DNA from: Alphaproteobacteria bacterium UBA6062
GTDB taxonomy: Bacteria; Pseudomonadota; Alphaproteobacteria; Sneathiellales; Sneathiellaceae
DNA length: 14,268 nucleotides
Reading direction: 5' to 3'
Assembly: GCA_002428885.1 (NCBI GenBank)
Contig: DIYE01000221.1
Span: 1-14,268 of the forward strand
Shown here in pieces: positions 7,016 through 13,723 of this stretch (the stretch's first letter is position 1; every line of letters starts with the position of its first letter). The position numbers and the translations under genes were made by a program. The notes beneath the pieces were generated by a model. The model saw only the letters and a program-made list of their open reading frames with translations. It was not told where the DNA came from and ran no database searches.

Positions 7016-7903
7016 CTAGAGTGTCTTACGTTGAAAACCGAATAACCCTTCCGGCTTGATAAGCAGGACGATGATCATCAGCCCGAACAGGATGGAGGGG
7101 GCCCAGTACAGGCCGAAGAGATAAACGGAAAACGCTTCGATCAAACCGACGATAAAGGCTGCGAGGATCGGACTGGTGAAATGGGCCACGCCACCAAAGA
7201 TCACAACAATCAGTGACTTCATCAGCGGATCAACTCCGAAAGTGGGATTGATAAATCGGATCGAGCCGATAAACAGACCGGCGATGGCGGCGGTTGCCGC
7301 TGCAATGCCGATGGTCAGGGCATAAAGATGAGTGACATTAAATCCCATCAACTGGGCGGCTTCGCGGTTCTGCGCCGCAGCCCGCATAGCCCGTCCGGTA
7401 CCGGAGCGTTTCAGGAACCAGGCGAGCAGGGCGAGAATAAACAGCGTGACGACAAAGGTCAGAATATCCTGTGCGGAAAAACTCAGCCCGGCGACCTCCA
7501 AATTGCCGCTGACCGGTGCTTCTATCTGCTTTTCTCGTGGTCCCCAGATCAACTGGATCAGGCTTTCAATGATTGATGCTGCTGCCAGGGTGGTAATCAC
7601 GGATAGCAGGACGATATTGGGGTTGCGCTCAAAGGGTTTGATCAGCGCATAGTGAAGGGCATAGCCGATGATGAACAGCGAGATAGGCGCAATAACGGCG
7701 CCAAGCAGAAACCCCGGCGCACCGCCGAGCGACGATGATACCTGCCAGGCGATATAGGCCCCTAGAGCAACGAATGTCCCATGGGCAAAGTTAAACACGC
7801 CGATGGTTGTCCAGACGACGGACAGACCAATAGCCATCAACGCATAAAGGCCTCCGAGAACCAGACCGGATACCAAAATATAAAGAAGCGTTTCCAGTTC
7901 CAT
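7016..7903 (-). CDS. livH: LivH-type ABC transporter permease (HAAT family)
   Basis: This is a 295-residue integral membrane protein. It begins with the characteristic LLYILVSGLVLGGLYALMAIGL helix, followed by VFNFAHGTFVALGAYIAW, the LivH/LivM family pattern in the second helix. The coupling loop GRAMRAAAQNREAAQLMGFNV (about 170-190) contacts the ATPase subunits. IFGGVAHFTSPILAAF and LLIKPEGLFG at the end are also typical. With the LivM half of the next gene it would form the inner-membrane pore. The ATG overlaps the livF stop by one base (TGATG), with no clear ribosome site, so translation is probably coupled to livF. The symbol names the family; the substrate need not be branched-chain amino acids. 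Confidence 0.92.
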   Translation of the reverse strand: MELETLLYILVSGLVLGGLYALMAIGLSVVWTTIGVFNFAHGTFVALGAYIAWQVSSSLGGAPGFLLGAVIAPISLFIIGYALHYALIKPFERNPNIVLLSVITTLAAASIIESLIQLIWGPREKQIEAPVSGNLEVAGLSFSAQDILTFVVTLFILALLAWFLKRSGTGRAMRAAAQNREAAQLMGFNVTHLYALTIGIAAATAAIAGLFIGSIRFINPTFGVDPLMKSLIVVIFGGVAHFTSPILAAFIVGLIEAFSVYLFGLYWAPSILFGLMIIVLLIKPEGLFGFQRKTL

Positions 7904-8688
7904 CAGGCGTGACTTTCAAACATCAGGGACATGATCTGATCGTGATCGGGCATATGGTCACTATCCAGTTCCCGGGTGATAGTGCCGTGATCAAACAGGT
8001 ATAGCCGGTCAATCAGGCTGCACAGGAACTCGACATTCTGATCAATAATCAACAGGGGCAGACCTGTCTCGCGGATCGCCCGGATAGCGGCACCTAACTC
8101 CAATCGCATTTTGGGAGAAAGGCCCAAGGTCGGTTCATCCAGGATCAGCAACCTGGGCATGGCCAGGAGGCCTGCCGCGATGGACACCATCTGTCGCTCT
8201 CCGCCTGACAGAAACCGGATTTTTGAATTCTGTCGTTCTTTCAGACGCGGGAAAAGGGTATGGATTTGTTTCTGCATTTCCTGCACACCGGTTCGCTCTC
8301 CAGCCGCCGCCGGGGCAATGGCCAGAACTTCATTCACGGTCATTTCAGGAAAGAGCAGGTTACCCTGCATAACATAAATCAGGCCTTCACGAACAACGGC
8401 CGCCGGATCAATCCTGCGGCGGCGGAAGATATCGTAATTGAGATGCTGGGACAGGCGGGTTTTCATTTTACCCGACAGGTTCAGTCGCTTGCCACCGAAC
8501 AGTATATCGCCGTCCCACGGATCAATAAGCCCGGCCAGCGTTTTCATCAGGCTTGTCTTGCCGTGACCGTTGGGTCCGAACAGTCCGATGGACTCGCCCT
8601 CAAACAGGGACAGGTTGACATTCCGAAAAACCTGGACCGGCGGATAACCACCGGAAAGATTACGGATTTCCAGCAACGGCTCTGTCAT
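7903..8688 (-). CDS. livF: LivF-type ABC transporter ATP-binding protein
   Basis: A 261-residue nucleotide-binding subunit. Walker A GPNGHGKT is at 38-45, Q-loop Gln108 (VMQGN), a full ABC signature LSGGE at 160-164, and Walker B LILDEP at 181-186 with Glu185. The switch region is DQN (216-218), Gln instead of His as is usual in LivF proteins. Between the first beta-strand region and the Q-loop there are about 20 extra residues compared with ordinary LivF (about 70-100, including FRRRRID), and the loop reads VMQGN where LivF usually has VPEGR. The ATG overlaps the livG stop by four bases (ATGA), pointing to translational coupling. It should pair with the neighbouring LivG to power import. Confidence 0.92.
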   Translation of the reverse strand: MTEPLLEIRNLSGGYPPVQVFRNVNLSLFEGESIGLFGPNGHGKTSLMKTLAGLIDPWDGDILFGGKRLNLSGKMKTRLSQHLNYDIFRRRRIDPAAVVREGLIYVMQGNLLFPEMTVNEVLAIAPAAAGERTGVQEMQKQIHTLFPRLKERQNSKIRFLSGGERQMVSIAAGLLAMPRLLILDEPTLGLSPKMRLELGAAIRAIRETGLPLLIIDQNVEFLCSLIDRLYLFDHGTITRELDSDHMPDHDQIMSLMFESHA

Positions 8689-9440
8689 TGTGGTTTCCCG
8701 AGAAAGGCTTCGATGACAACGGGATCGCGAATAACCTCCGCAGCGTCGCCAAGGGCAATTTTCTGACCTTGCTCCATAACCAGCAAGCGGTCCGACACAC
8801 CAGTGAGCAGGGACAGGATATGCTCAATCAACAGAATGGTGATGCCTCGTTTATTCAGGGTCATGATGGCGTCCCGGACCCAGTCAATTTCGCTGTCAAT
8901 CAGGGAGGATGCGGGTTCATCGAGCAGAAGTACACGCGGGTTCTGGGCAACTGCCGTCGTGATCATAAGCTGCTTCTGGTAGAAGACCGGCAGGGCGGCT
9001 GCGGGCATGTTGTGAAAATTTTTGGGAAAGCCGACAATGTCGGACGCTTCGTCGGCGAGCCGTTCTGCCTCCCGTCCGCGAACGCCACTAGTCTGCTCAA
9101 CGGCGACCAGGATATTGTCGATACAGGACAGAGAACCGAACAGGGCCTCCCGCTGGAAAGTCCTGATCACACCGAGTTTGGTGAGGGCTGTATTGGACAG
9201 CCGATCGATCCGTTTACCGTCCAGGAAAATCTGCCCGCTATCTGCCGGGAAGGGGATCTTTGTGATCAGGTTGAACAGGGTCGATTTACCGGATCCATTA
9301 GGACCGGCGATACCCAGTATTTCACCTTTCCCGACGGAGAAGGACATGTCATGAACGGCTCTCAGGGCCCCGAATGATTTGCCGAGGCCCTGAATTTTCA
9401 GAAAATCAGACACGCTGTGGTCCGTTATTTGGTCATCCAT
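8685..9440 (-). CDS. livG: LivG-type ABC ATP-binding protein with degenerate signature motif
   Basis: This is a 251-residue ATPase subunit. Walker A GPNGSGKST is at 46-54, Q-loop Gln96 (RTFQRE), Walker B LLLDEP at 171-176 with Glu175, and switch His207 (IEH). The position of the ABC signature, normally LSYGQQ in LivG, reads LPVFYQ (150-155), so the Ser and Gly that contact ATP are missing. The surrounding QLMITTAVAQNPR is normal and alternative frames give no signature, so this is divergence rather than a frameshift. The start overlaps the binding-protein stop by 16 bases (9425-9440), with a GTG at 9413 as an alternative start. In the LivG-LivF dimer this would weaken the ATP site formed by LivF Walker A. 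Confidence 0.9.
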   Translation of the reverse strand: MDDQITDHSVSDFLKIQGLGKSFGALRAVHDMSFSVGKGEILGIAGPNGSGKSTLFNLITKIPFPADSGQIFLDGKRIDRLSNTALTKLGVIRTFQREALFGSLSCIDNILVAVEQTSGVRGREAERLADEASDIVGFPKNFHNMPAAALPVFYQKQLMITTAVAQNPRVLLLDEPASSLIDSEIDWVRDAIMTLNKRGITILLIEHILSLLTGVSDRLLVMEQGQKIALGDAAEVIRDPVVIEAFLGKPQ

Positions 9441-10657
9441 TCCGGTGTTATGAAATCACCGGATTTGTATTTTTCAGGGGCAACCATGGCCGGTTTGCCA
9501 TCTTGAAGCTGGAAGAATGTCACCGGAATATGGTCATTACTCTGGATGGCCACATGGGTTTTGGGATTAAATTCCAGATTACCGGAAATAACGGCCCGCT
9601 TGGTTTTACCGATCTCCTTACCAATGGCATCATGGTCTTTCGGATCACCAACCTTTTTCAGGGCATCGAAATAGATCTGGGTCATTTCATAGAGGCCGGT
9701 CCCGTAAGGGCCGGAAGGAACACCATATTCCTGCTGATAGCCTTTACTGACAGTGTGACCACGGGGCCAGGCTTCCACATTGAGGGTCGCACCAATGGCA
9801 TTATAAAGGACGCCGTTGGCATTCTTGCCGGCCAGCTTGGCAAATTCCGGAACCAGCGGGGCATATTGCAGGAAGACAACGGAGTTGGTTGGCTTTTCCC
9901 GGAACTGGTTCATGAAAAGGGCTGCATTGGACGGGATGTAATCTGTATTGATCACTACTTCCGGCTCATTTTCCCGGATTTTAGCCAGCATGGGTCGCCA
10001 ATCACTTACCGGCCCGAAAGGAACCAGTTCGTCCGTGGTAACTGTCCAGCCTGTTTCCTTGAAACCCTTCTTCATGCCTTCGGAAATGGTCTTGGAATAG
10101 GGGTTATCGGAAGAGATGATGGCGACGGTTTTTTTCTTAAGCGGGAATTTACCGGCGGCGGCAAAGGCTTCAATCGCCGGGCGAACATCCGTTACATAGC
10201 CTTTGAAATCTGCAGAAAAAGACCAGCAGCAGTTATAAGAGTCCGGGTCTTTGGAGACGATGGCGGCAAATTGCGGGGATGGACCGGCTGACAGATAAGG
10301 CATGTTGGCTTCGGCCATCAGATCCACTTCGAACATGGAGAGGCTGGCATAACCTGTGAGAATTGCGTGTACCCCATCCGTTCCCAGCAGTCTTTCCGTG
10401 GCGGAGGAGACATTGGCGGCTGAATGGTCTTTCACATCGGCCGTGACCACTTCAAACGTATGGCCGGCGATACCGCCCTTGGCATTGGCTTCTTTCACAG
10501 CCCATTTGACGCCGCGCACATATTCTTCACCATCTGACGCATTGGCGCCGGTCAATGGTGCAAGGACACCGATTTTGACAATATCGGCAAAAGCGGCTGT
10601 GGACGACAGGACGGCGAGGGCGGCTGATGTAGCCAGCAGACGAAACTTGCGGTTCAT
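9425..10657 (-). CDS. Periplasmic substrate-binding protein of the HAAT ABC importer (LivK-like)
   Basis: The 410-residue protein has a Sec signal peptide, basic RK start, hydrophobic core and an AFA cleavage site, with the mature protein near Asp25. The mature start DIVKIGVLAPLTG and the following GVKWAVKEANAKGGIAG are hallmarks of the type I periplasmic-binding fold used by Leu/Ile/Val and aromatic-acid importers. A Cys-Cys pair (143-144) lies in NCCWSF near the ligand-cleft region. At about 385 mature residues it is somewhat larger than LivK, as seen in family members for aromatic or amide ligands. AGGGAG sits 8 bases before the ATG. It is the first gene of the importer operon and is divergent from the LuxR-type gene. 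Its ligand cannot be read from sequence. Confidence 0.92.
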   Translation of the reverse strand: MNRKFRLLATSAALAVLSSTAAFADIVKIGVLAPLTGANASDGEEYVRGVKWAVKEANAKGGIAGHTFEVVTADVKDHSAANVSSATERLLGTDGVHAILTGYASLSMFEVDLMAEANMPYLSAGPSPQFAAIVSKDPDSYNCCWSFSADFKGYVTDVRPAIEAFAAAGKFPLKKKTVAIISSDNPYSKTISEGMKKGFKETGWTVTTDELVPFGPVSDWRPMLAKIRENEPEVVINTDYIPSNAALFMNQFREKPTNSVVFLQYAPLVPEFAKLAGKNANGVLYNAIGATLNVEAWPRGHTVSKGYQQEYGVPSGPYGTGLYEMTQIYFDALKKVGDPKDHDAIGKEIGKTKRAVISGNLEFNPKTHVAIQSNDHIPVTFFQLQDGKPAMVAPEKYKSGDFITPEWMTK

Positions 10658-10720
10658 GTAACATACTCCCTGGGAATATTCGTGGCGTTATTTGTTGCAG
10701 GATTGTTCCCTTTTCGGGTT

Positions 10721-10748
10721 AGTATAAGAGCCGACCCAAGGCGCACAA
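10721..10748 (-). promoter_or_regulatory. Probable promoter of the ABC importer operon
   Basis: On the minus strand TATACT (10726-10721) is a close -10 match, and TTGTGC (10748-10743) is a moderate -35 with a 16-base spacer. Transcription would start near 10714, giving a leader of about 56 bases to the binding-protein ATG. The -35 is weak, as expected for an activator-dependent promoter. Confidence 0.5.
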
Positions 10749-10751
10749 TTG

Positions 10752-10761
10752 CAAAGCTTTG
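10752..10761. promoter_or_regulatory. Perfect 10-bp palindrome upstream of the importer promoter, possible regulator site
   Basis: CAAAGCTTTG is perfectly self-complementary and is centred about 42 bases upstream of the predicted importer start, next to the -35 box. A second small palindrome, CAATTG (10746-10751), abuts it. LuxR-type activators often bind a dyad at this distance. The sequence does not match the classical 20-bp lux box (no CT-N12-AG), so binding by the adjacent regulator is an inference. Confidence 0.35.
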
Positions 10762-10813
10762 TCATATTTTGCACGGAATTCGGCTGATTTATCGGCATGG
10801 TGGCACAGGTAAA

Positions 10814-11602
10814 ATGAATGCGCACCAAATACAGGTTTTGGCGGGGAGGTATGTTGGAAAACGGGAGGGTGATGTGAAATCCTGGCTCAATCAATCCTAT
10901 TATGGAGAGGCTGACAATCTGGCGGATATTCCCGAGCGGGTCGGCTATCTGCTCAATGATCTTGCGCTTGAACACTTCTCCTACATGGTCCTGAAAACTC
11001 CGCGAAATCTTTCCATGGACGTTACGGAAACAATTCAGACCAGTTATCCCGATGAATGGACGAAACGCTATATGTCCAAGCAATATTTCCAGGTTGATCC
11101 GGTAACAGAGATTTCCGAAAGGTCCGCTATGCCTTTTTACTGGGGGCAGGGACGTTTCTTAAGAAAATTCCGGAAACCACAGCGGATTATCTTTGATGAA
11201 GCCCGCGAATTCAGGATCATGCATGGCTTGTCCATTCCGGTCCGGGGTGTCAAGGGAGAGCTGGCCGTTTTTAGTATTGTGTCATCGGACAAGCAGCACC
11301 TGATGGATGTCACTCGCGGAGAACATGAGCGCGTTTTCCGGGCCGCTTTCGATACCCATGCTCTCACCATGGAACAGTATCTGCAAAAAGAAGACGGCGA
11401 GGAAAATTCCGATCTGTCCCCACGGGAAAAGGAGTGCCTCGTCTGGACGCTGGAGGGGAAAACGGCAGGAGAGATTGCCACCATCCTCGGTATTTCCGTA
11501 TCAACCGTCAATCATCATGCCATGACAGCAACCCGGAAACTCGGGGCCCTGAATAAACATCATGCGGCTATCCAGGCTCTGCGTCAGGGCGTTATCAGTT
11601 GA
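10814..11602 (+). CDS. LuxR-family autoinducer-binding transcriptional regulator (LuxR solo)
   Basis: The 262-residue protein has an N-terminal autoinducer-binding domain and a C-terminal GerE-type helix-turn-helix (LSPREKECL to about 259). All six ligand-pocket residues of TraR-like receptors are present with exact spacing: W82, Y86, D95, P96, W110 and G138. The three HTH invariants are also present: E205, L209 and G215. It should bind an N-acyl-homoserine lactone or a related small molecule in the cytosol and then DNA. No luxI-type synthase lies in the window. Start choice: the frame extends to 10682, but ATG 10814 has AGG 4 bases upstream. A GTG at 10874 preceded by GGGAGGG would give a 242-residue protein closer to the family norm. 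It is divergent from the importer operon, its likely target. Confidence 0.9.
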   Translation: MNAHQIQVLAGRYVGKREGDVKSWLNQSYYGEADNLADIPERVGYLLNDLALEHFSYMVLKTPRNLSMDVTETIQTSYPDEWTKRYMSKQYFQVDPVTEISERSAMPFYWGQGRFLRKFRKPQRIIFDEAREFRIMHGLSIPVRGVKGELAVFSIVSSDKQHLMDVTRGEHERVFRAAFDTHALTMEQYLQKEDGEENSDLSPREKECLVWTLEGKTAGEIATILGISVSTVNHHAMTATRKLGALNKHHAAIQALRQGVIS

Positions 11603-11624
11603 AGAGTTTTTGATCATGCCGGAA

Positions 11625-11639
11625 TTTCCCTTGGGGAAA
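11625..11639. promoter_or_regulatory. Inverted repeat overlapping the CoA-transferase promoter
   Basis: TTTCCC (11625-11630) and GGGAAA (11634-11639) are perfect inverted copies separated by TTG. The site overlaps the predicted -35 box, where a repressor would block transcription. It differs from both the CAAAGCTTTG site and the TetR-side palindrome, so it gives no evidence of a shared regulator. Confidence 0.3.
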
Positions 11640-11659
11640 AGAGCGGCTTCCGTTATAAA
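11631..11659 (+). promoter_or_regulatory. Probable promoter of the CaiB-family gene
   Basis: TTGGGG (11631-11636) and TATAAA (11654-11659) are separated by 17 bases, with the -10 matching consensus at five of six positions. A second TTATAAAA copy lies at 11680-11687 but has no suitable -35. This suggests that the CoA-transferase can be expressed independently of the LuxR gene that ends 112 bases upstream. Confidence 0.45.
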
Positions 11660-11714
11660 ACCTTTCTCACACTTGGCGCTTATAAAAACAATGTCCCAGT
11701 AGAAGGAAAATGCA

Positions 11715-12896
11715 GTGAATGATACACAAGCGTTGAACGGGCTGAAAATCGCTGATTTCAGTCAAGGGGTTGCGGGACCCTATTCTGCCATGATGCTCGC
11801 TCAGGCGGGTGCTACCGTCACCAAGGTTGAACCGCTGGATGGTGACTGGTGCCGCACCCTTGGAACGATGATCGAGGATCATTGTGCCCATTCCCTGGTG
11901 GTCAACCTGGGCAAGAAGTCCATCTCTGTTGACCTGAAAAGTGAAGACGGCCTGAAGGTTGCCAAACAGATCGCTGAAGAGGCGGATGTGGTTGTAGAGT
12001 CTTTTCGTCCGGGCGTGATGAAGAAATTCGGCCTGGATTATGAAACAGTTTCGAAAACCAATAAAAACGTTATTTATCTCTCTGTCACCGGATACGGACA
12101 GGAGGGACCATACAGTGATCGTCCGGTGACGGATGGCGCTATCCAGGCCTTCTCTGGTTGGATGACCATGACCCGGGATGATAAGGGCACACCTCTCAAA
12201 ACAGGGATGGTCGCTATCGACTTTCTGACAGGTCTTTTTGCCTATCAGAGCATTCTTAAAGCCCTGATTTCCCGGGGGATCAATGGTAAGGGCTGCTATA
12301 TTGACGCCAGCCTGATGCAAACTGCCGCGGCTTTCCAGAGTGCGAAAATTCTGGAACATCATCTGGAAAATGGAAAGCCGACGGTTCTTTATGTCCCGGT
12401 TGGAACTGTAACGACAAGCGATGGCTATATCGGTCTTTCCGTCATGCGGGAACACCATTACGCCTCTCTTTGTAAGGTCATTAACCGGGAAGATCTGATT
12501 GATCATCCTGACTTCAATTCAAGAGACAAACGGATTGAGAACGAAGCCGAGATCATGGGCATTATCCGGGCGGAATTCTTGAAGAAATCGACCGATGAAT
12601 GGTGCAGGGCTCTTGCCGAAAACGGTGTTATTCACAGCCGGGTTAATACTTATGATGACTATCTGGCCGATGAACAGGCCAAAGCGGTCGACAGCTATAG
12701 CTGGATCGATCATGATGTCGTCGGCCGTGTTCCCATCCCACGCATTCCAGGCTTTGCCGGTTTCGAGAATGGCGATGCACTGGCCCACAGTCCGGTGATC
12801 GGGGAGCATTCTTCCGATATCCTGACCGGTCTTGGATATAGCGAAGAAGAAATAAGCGGTATGAAAGAAAAAGGGGCGATTAAGCAGCCCGGCTAA
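11715..12896 (+). CDS. CaiB/BaiF (type III) CoA-transferase family protein
   Basis: The 393-residue protein matches the type III CoA-transferase fold throughout. It starts with LNGLKIADFSQGVAGPYSAMMLAQAGATVTKVEP, followed by SVDLKSEDGLKVAKQIAEEADVVVESFRPGVMKKFGLDYE and SVTGYGQEGPYSDRP. The catalytic aspartate is Asp169 (AIDFLTG), the same number as in formyl-CoA transferase. These cytosolic enzymes move CoA between carboxylic acids through an aspartyl-CoA anhydride, activating an acid for beta-oxidation-like breakdown. Some family members act as racemases instead, but Asp169 and its context favour transfer. The start is a GTG with AAGGA 7 bases upstream; an in-frame TAG at 11700 excludes earlier starts. 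An out-of-frame ATG-CAG-TGA mini-frame overlaps the start. Next to the importer, it may activate the imported or hydrolysed acid. Confidence 0.9.
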   Translation: MNDTQALNGLKIADFSQGVAGPYSAMMLAQAGATVTKVEPLDGDWCRTLGTMIEDHCAHSLVVNLGKKSISVDLKSEDGLKVAKQIAEEADVVVESFRPGVMKKFGLDYETVSKTNKNVIYLSVTGYGQEGPYSDRPVTDGAIQAFSGWMTMTRDDKGTPLKTGMVAIDFLTGLFAYQSILKALISRGINGKGCYIDASLMQTAAAFQSAKILEHHLENGKPTVLYVPVGTVTTSDGYIGLSVMREHHYASLCKVINREDLIDHPDFNSRDKRIENEAEIMGIIRAEFLKKSTDEWCRALAENGVIHSRVNTYDDYLADEQAKAVDSYSWIDHDVVGRVPIPRIPGFAGFENGDALAHSPVIGEHSSDILTGLGYSEEEISGMKEKGAIKQPG

Positions 12897-12920
12897 TCTT
12901 TTGAAAACCGCAAACGCATT

Positions 12921-12952
12921 AGGCCATGTCATCGGATGACATGGCCTTTTTT
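12921..12952 (+). terminator. Strong Rho-independent terminator after the CaiB-family gene
   Basis: AGGCCATGTCATC (12921-12933) and its exact complement GATGACATGGCCT (12935-12947) form a near-continuous stem that must open a few central pairs into a loop. Six T residues follow (12947-12952). An outer AAACG (12912-12916) and CGTTT (12954-12958) can extend the structure. It lies 25 bases after the stop codon. The minus strand lacks a T-run, so it should act mainly on the plus-strand transcript. Confidence 0.92.
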
Positions 12953-13077
12953 ACGTTTAACATTATGCCGTTCTTCGGAATGCATGCTTGATGTCGGAAC
13001 CCTGTTGTCTGGAAGAGAGTTGGCAAGCAACCTGGTTGCGGATTTTAGATCACCACTCAATAAAAGCACCAGGTAGA

Positions 13078-13638
13078 CTAATTTTTCCGGGAGATGGACC
13101 AGGAAACGTCAAACAGGCTGAAAAATACCTTTGCACCGGTAAAAACAGCAGCGCCACTGACAAAACCAACAACACATGCGCCCATAATATCCATGGGATA
13201 GTGAATGCCGACCGTTATGCGGGCCCAGCCGTTAAGGCAACCAAGCAGAACGGCAACCAAGCAGAGGAACCGGCTATCCCGATGCCATAGAGCGGCTCCG
13301 GCTACAGCAAAAAGAAGTGTGGCGTGATCGCTTGGAAAAGACGGATCCGGGCTATGATCAAGCCATTGAAATCCGTGCCCGGCGACGAACGGACGGTCGA
13401 TGGGCAATAAAATGCCCGTCAACTTGCTGATCACGAGGGCCAGGACAATGGTGCCGGTTACCGTAACAAGATAAAAGGCGGCTTTCTCCCTGTTTTGATA
13501 CAGGAAAAGCAGAACAAGGGTTGCCAGAATAAACTGGGGAGCTTCGGAGAGAATGCGGGCTGCATTGATGAGCCAGGCCGGAGACTGCTCACTTGCATTA
13601 ATAAGATGGAACAGGTTCAGATTAACGCTTTCAATCAT
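13078..13638 (-). CDS. PAP2-family phosphatase, undecaprenyl-diphosphatase (BcrC)-like
   Basis: A 186-residue membrane protein with the three acid-phosphatase motifs: RP at 82-83 preceded by a lysine, PSDH at 102-105 (His105), and R140-x3-G-x-H146-Y-P-x-D150. The N-terminus IESVNLNLFHLIN and the DRPF...SFPSDH spacing are like BcrC/YbjG, which remove a phosphate from undecaprenyl diphosphate at the outer face of the inner membrane so that the lipid carrier can be reused in wall synthesis. About five hydrophobic segments are visible. The frame extends to a TTG at 13710, but those 24 extra residues are polar and unlike the family, so ATG 13638 is preferred even though its upstream AAGAAGA is a weak ribosome site. 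It is convergent with the CaiB gene and probably co-transcribed with the kinase upstream. Confidence 0.83.
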   Translation of the reverse strand: MIESVNLNLFHLINASEQSPAWLINAARILSEAPQFILATLVLLFLYQNREKAAFYLVTVTGTIVLALVISKLTGILLPIDRPFVAGHGFQWLDHSPDPSFPSDHATLLFAVAGAALWHRDSRFLCLVAVLLGCLNGWARITVGIHYPMDIMGACVVGFVSGAAVFTGAKVFFSLFDVSWSISRKN

Positions 13639-13723
13639 CGAACAAATCTTCTTCTTTAGTGGATGTTCGATCCCTTCTAACGACGGGCAGCTATCGTCTC
13701 TCTTGCACAATCATTAATATTTT

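Noticed and set aside
8688..9377. 229-residue plus-strand frame opposite livG
   Set aside because: It is a shadow of a gene with clear Walker motifs and has no independent support.
9374..10291. 305-residue open frame antisense to the binding-protein gene
   Set aside because: The opposite strand has a signal peptide and family motifs; this frame has low-complexity Gly/Phe/Arg content without a domain.
10747..10766. Classical 20-bp lux box upstream of the importer
   Set aside because: Only the central 10 bases are symmetric, and the conserved outer CT and AG are absent.
11667..12506. 279-residue open frame antisense to the CoA-transferase
   Set aside because: The sense frame carries the catalytic Asp and the whole family pattern; the antisense frame shows none.
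13027..13039. GCAACC-T-GGTTGC dyad between the CaiB and PAP2 genes as a terminator for the PAP2 transcript
   Set aside because: The stem is short with a one-base centre and has no T-run on the minus strand.
12988..13290. 100-residue plus-strand frame running into the PAP2 gene
   Set aside because: More than two thirds overlaps the PAP2 coding sequence in antisense, and its residues are polar and unlike any family I know.
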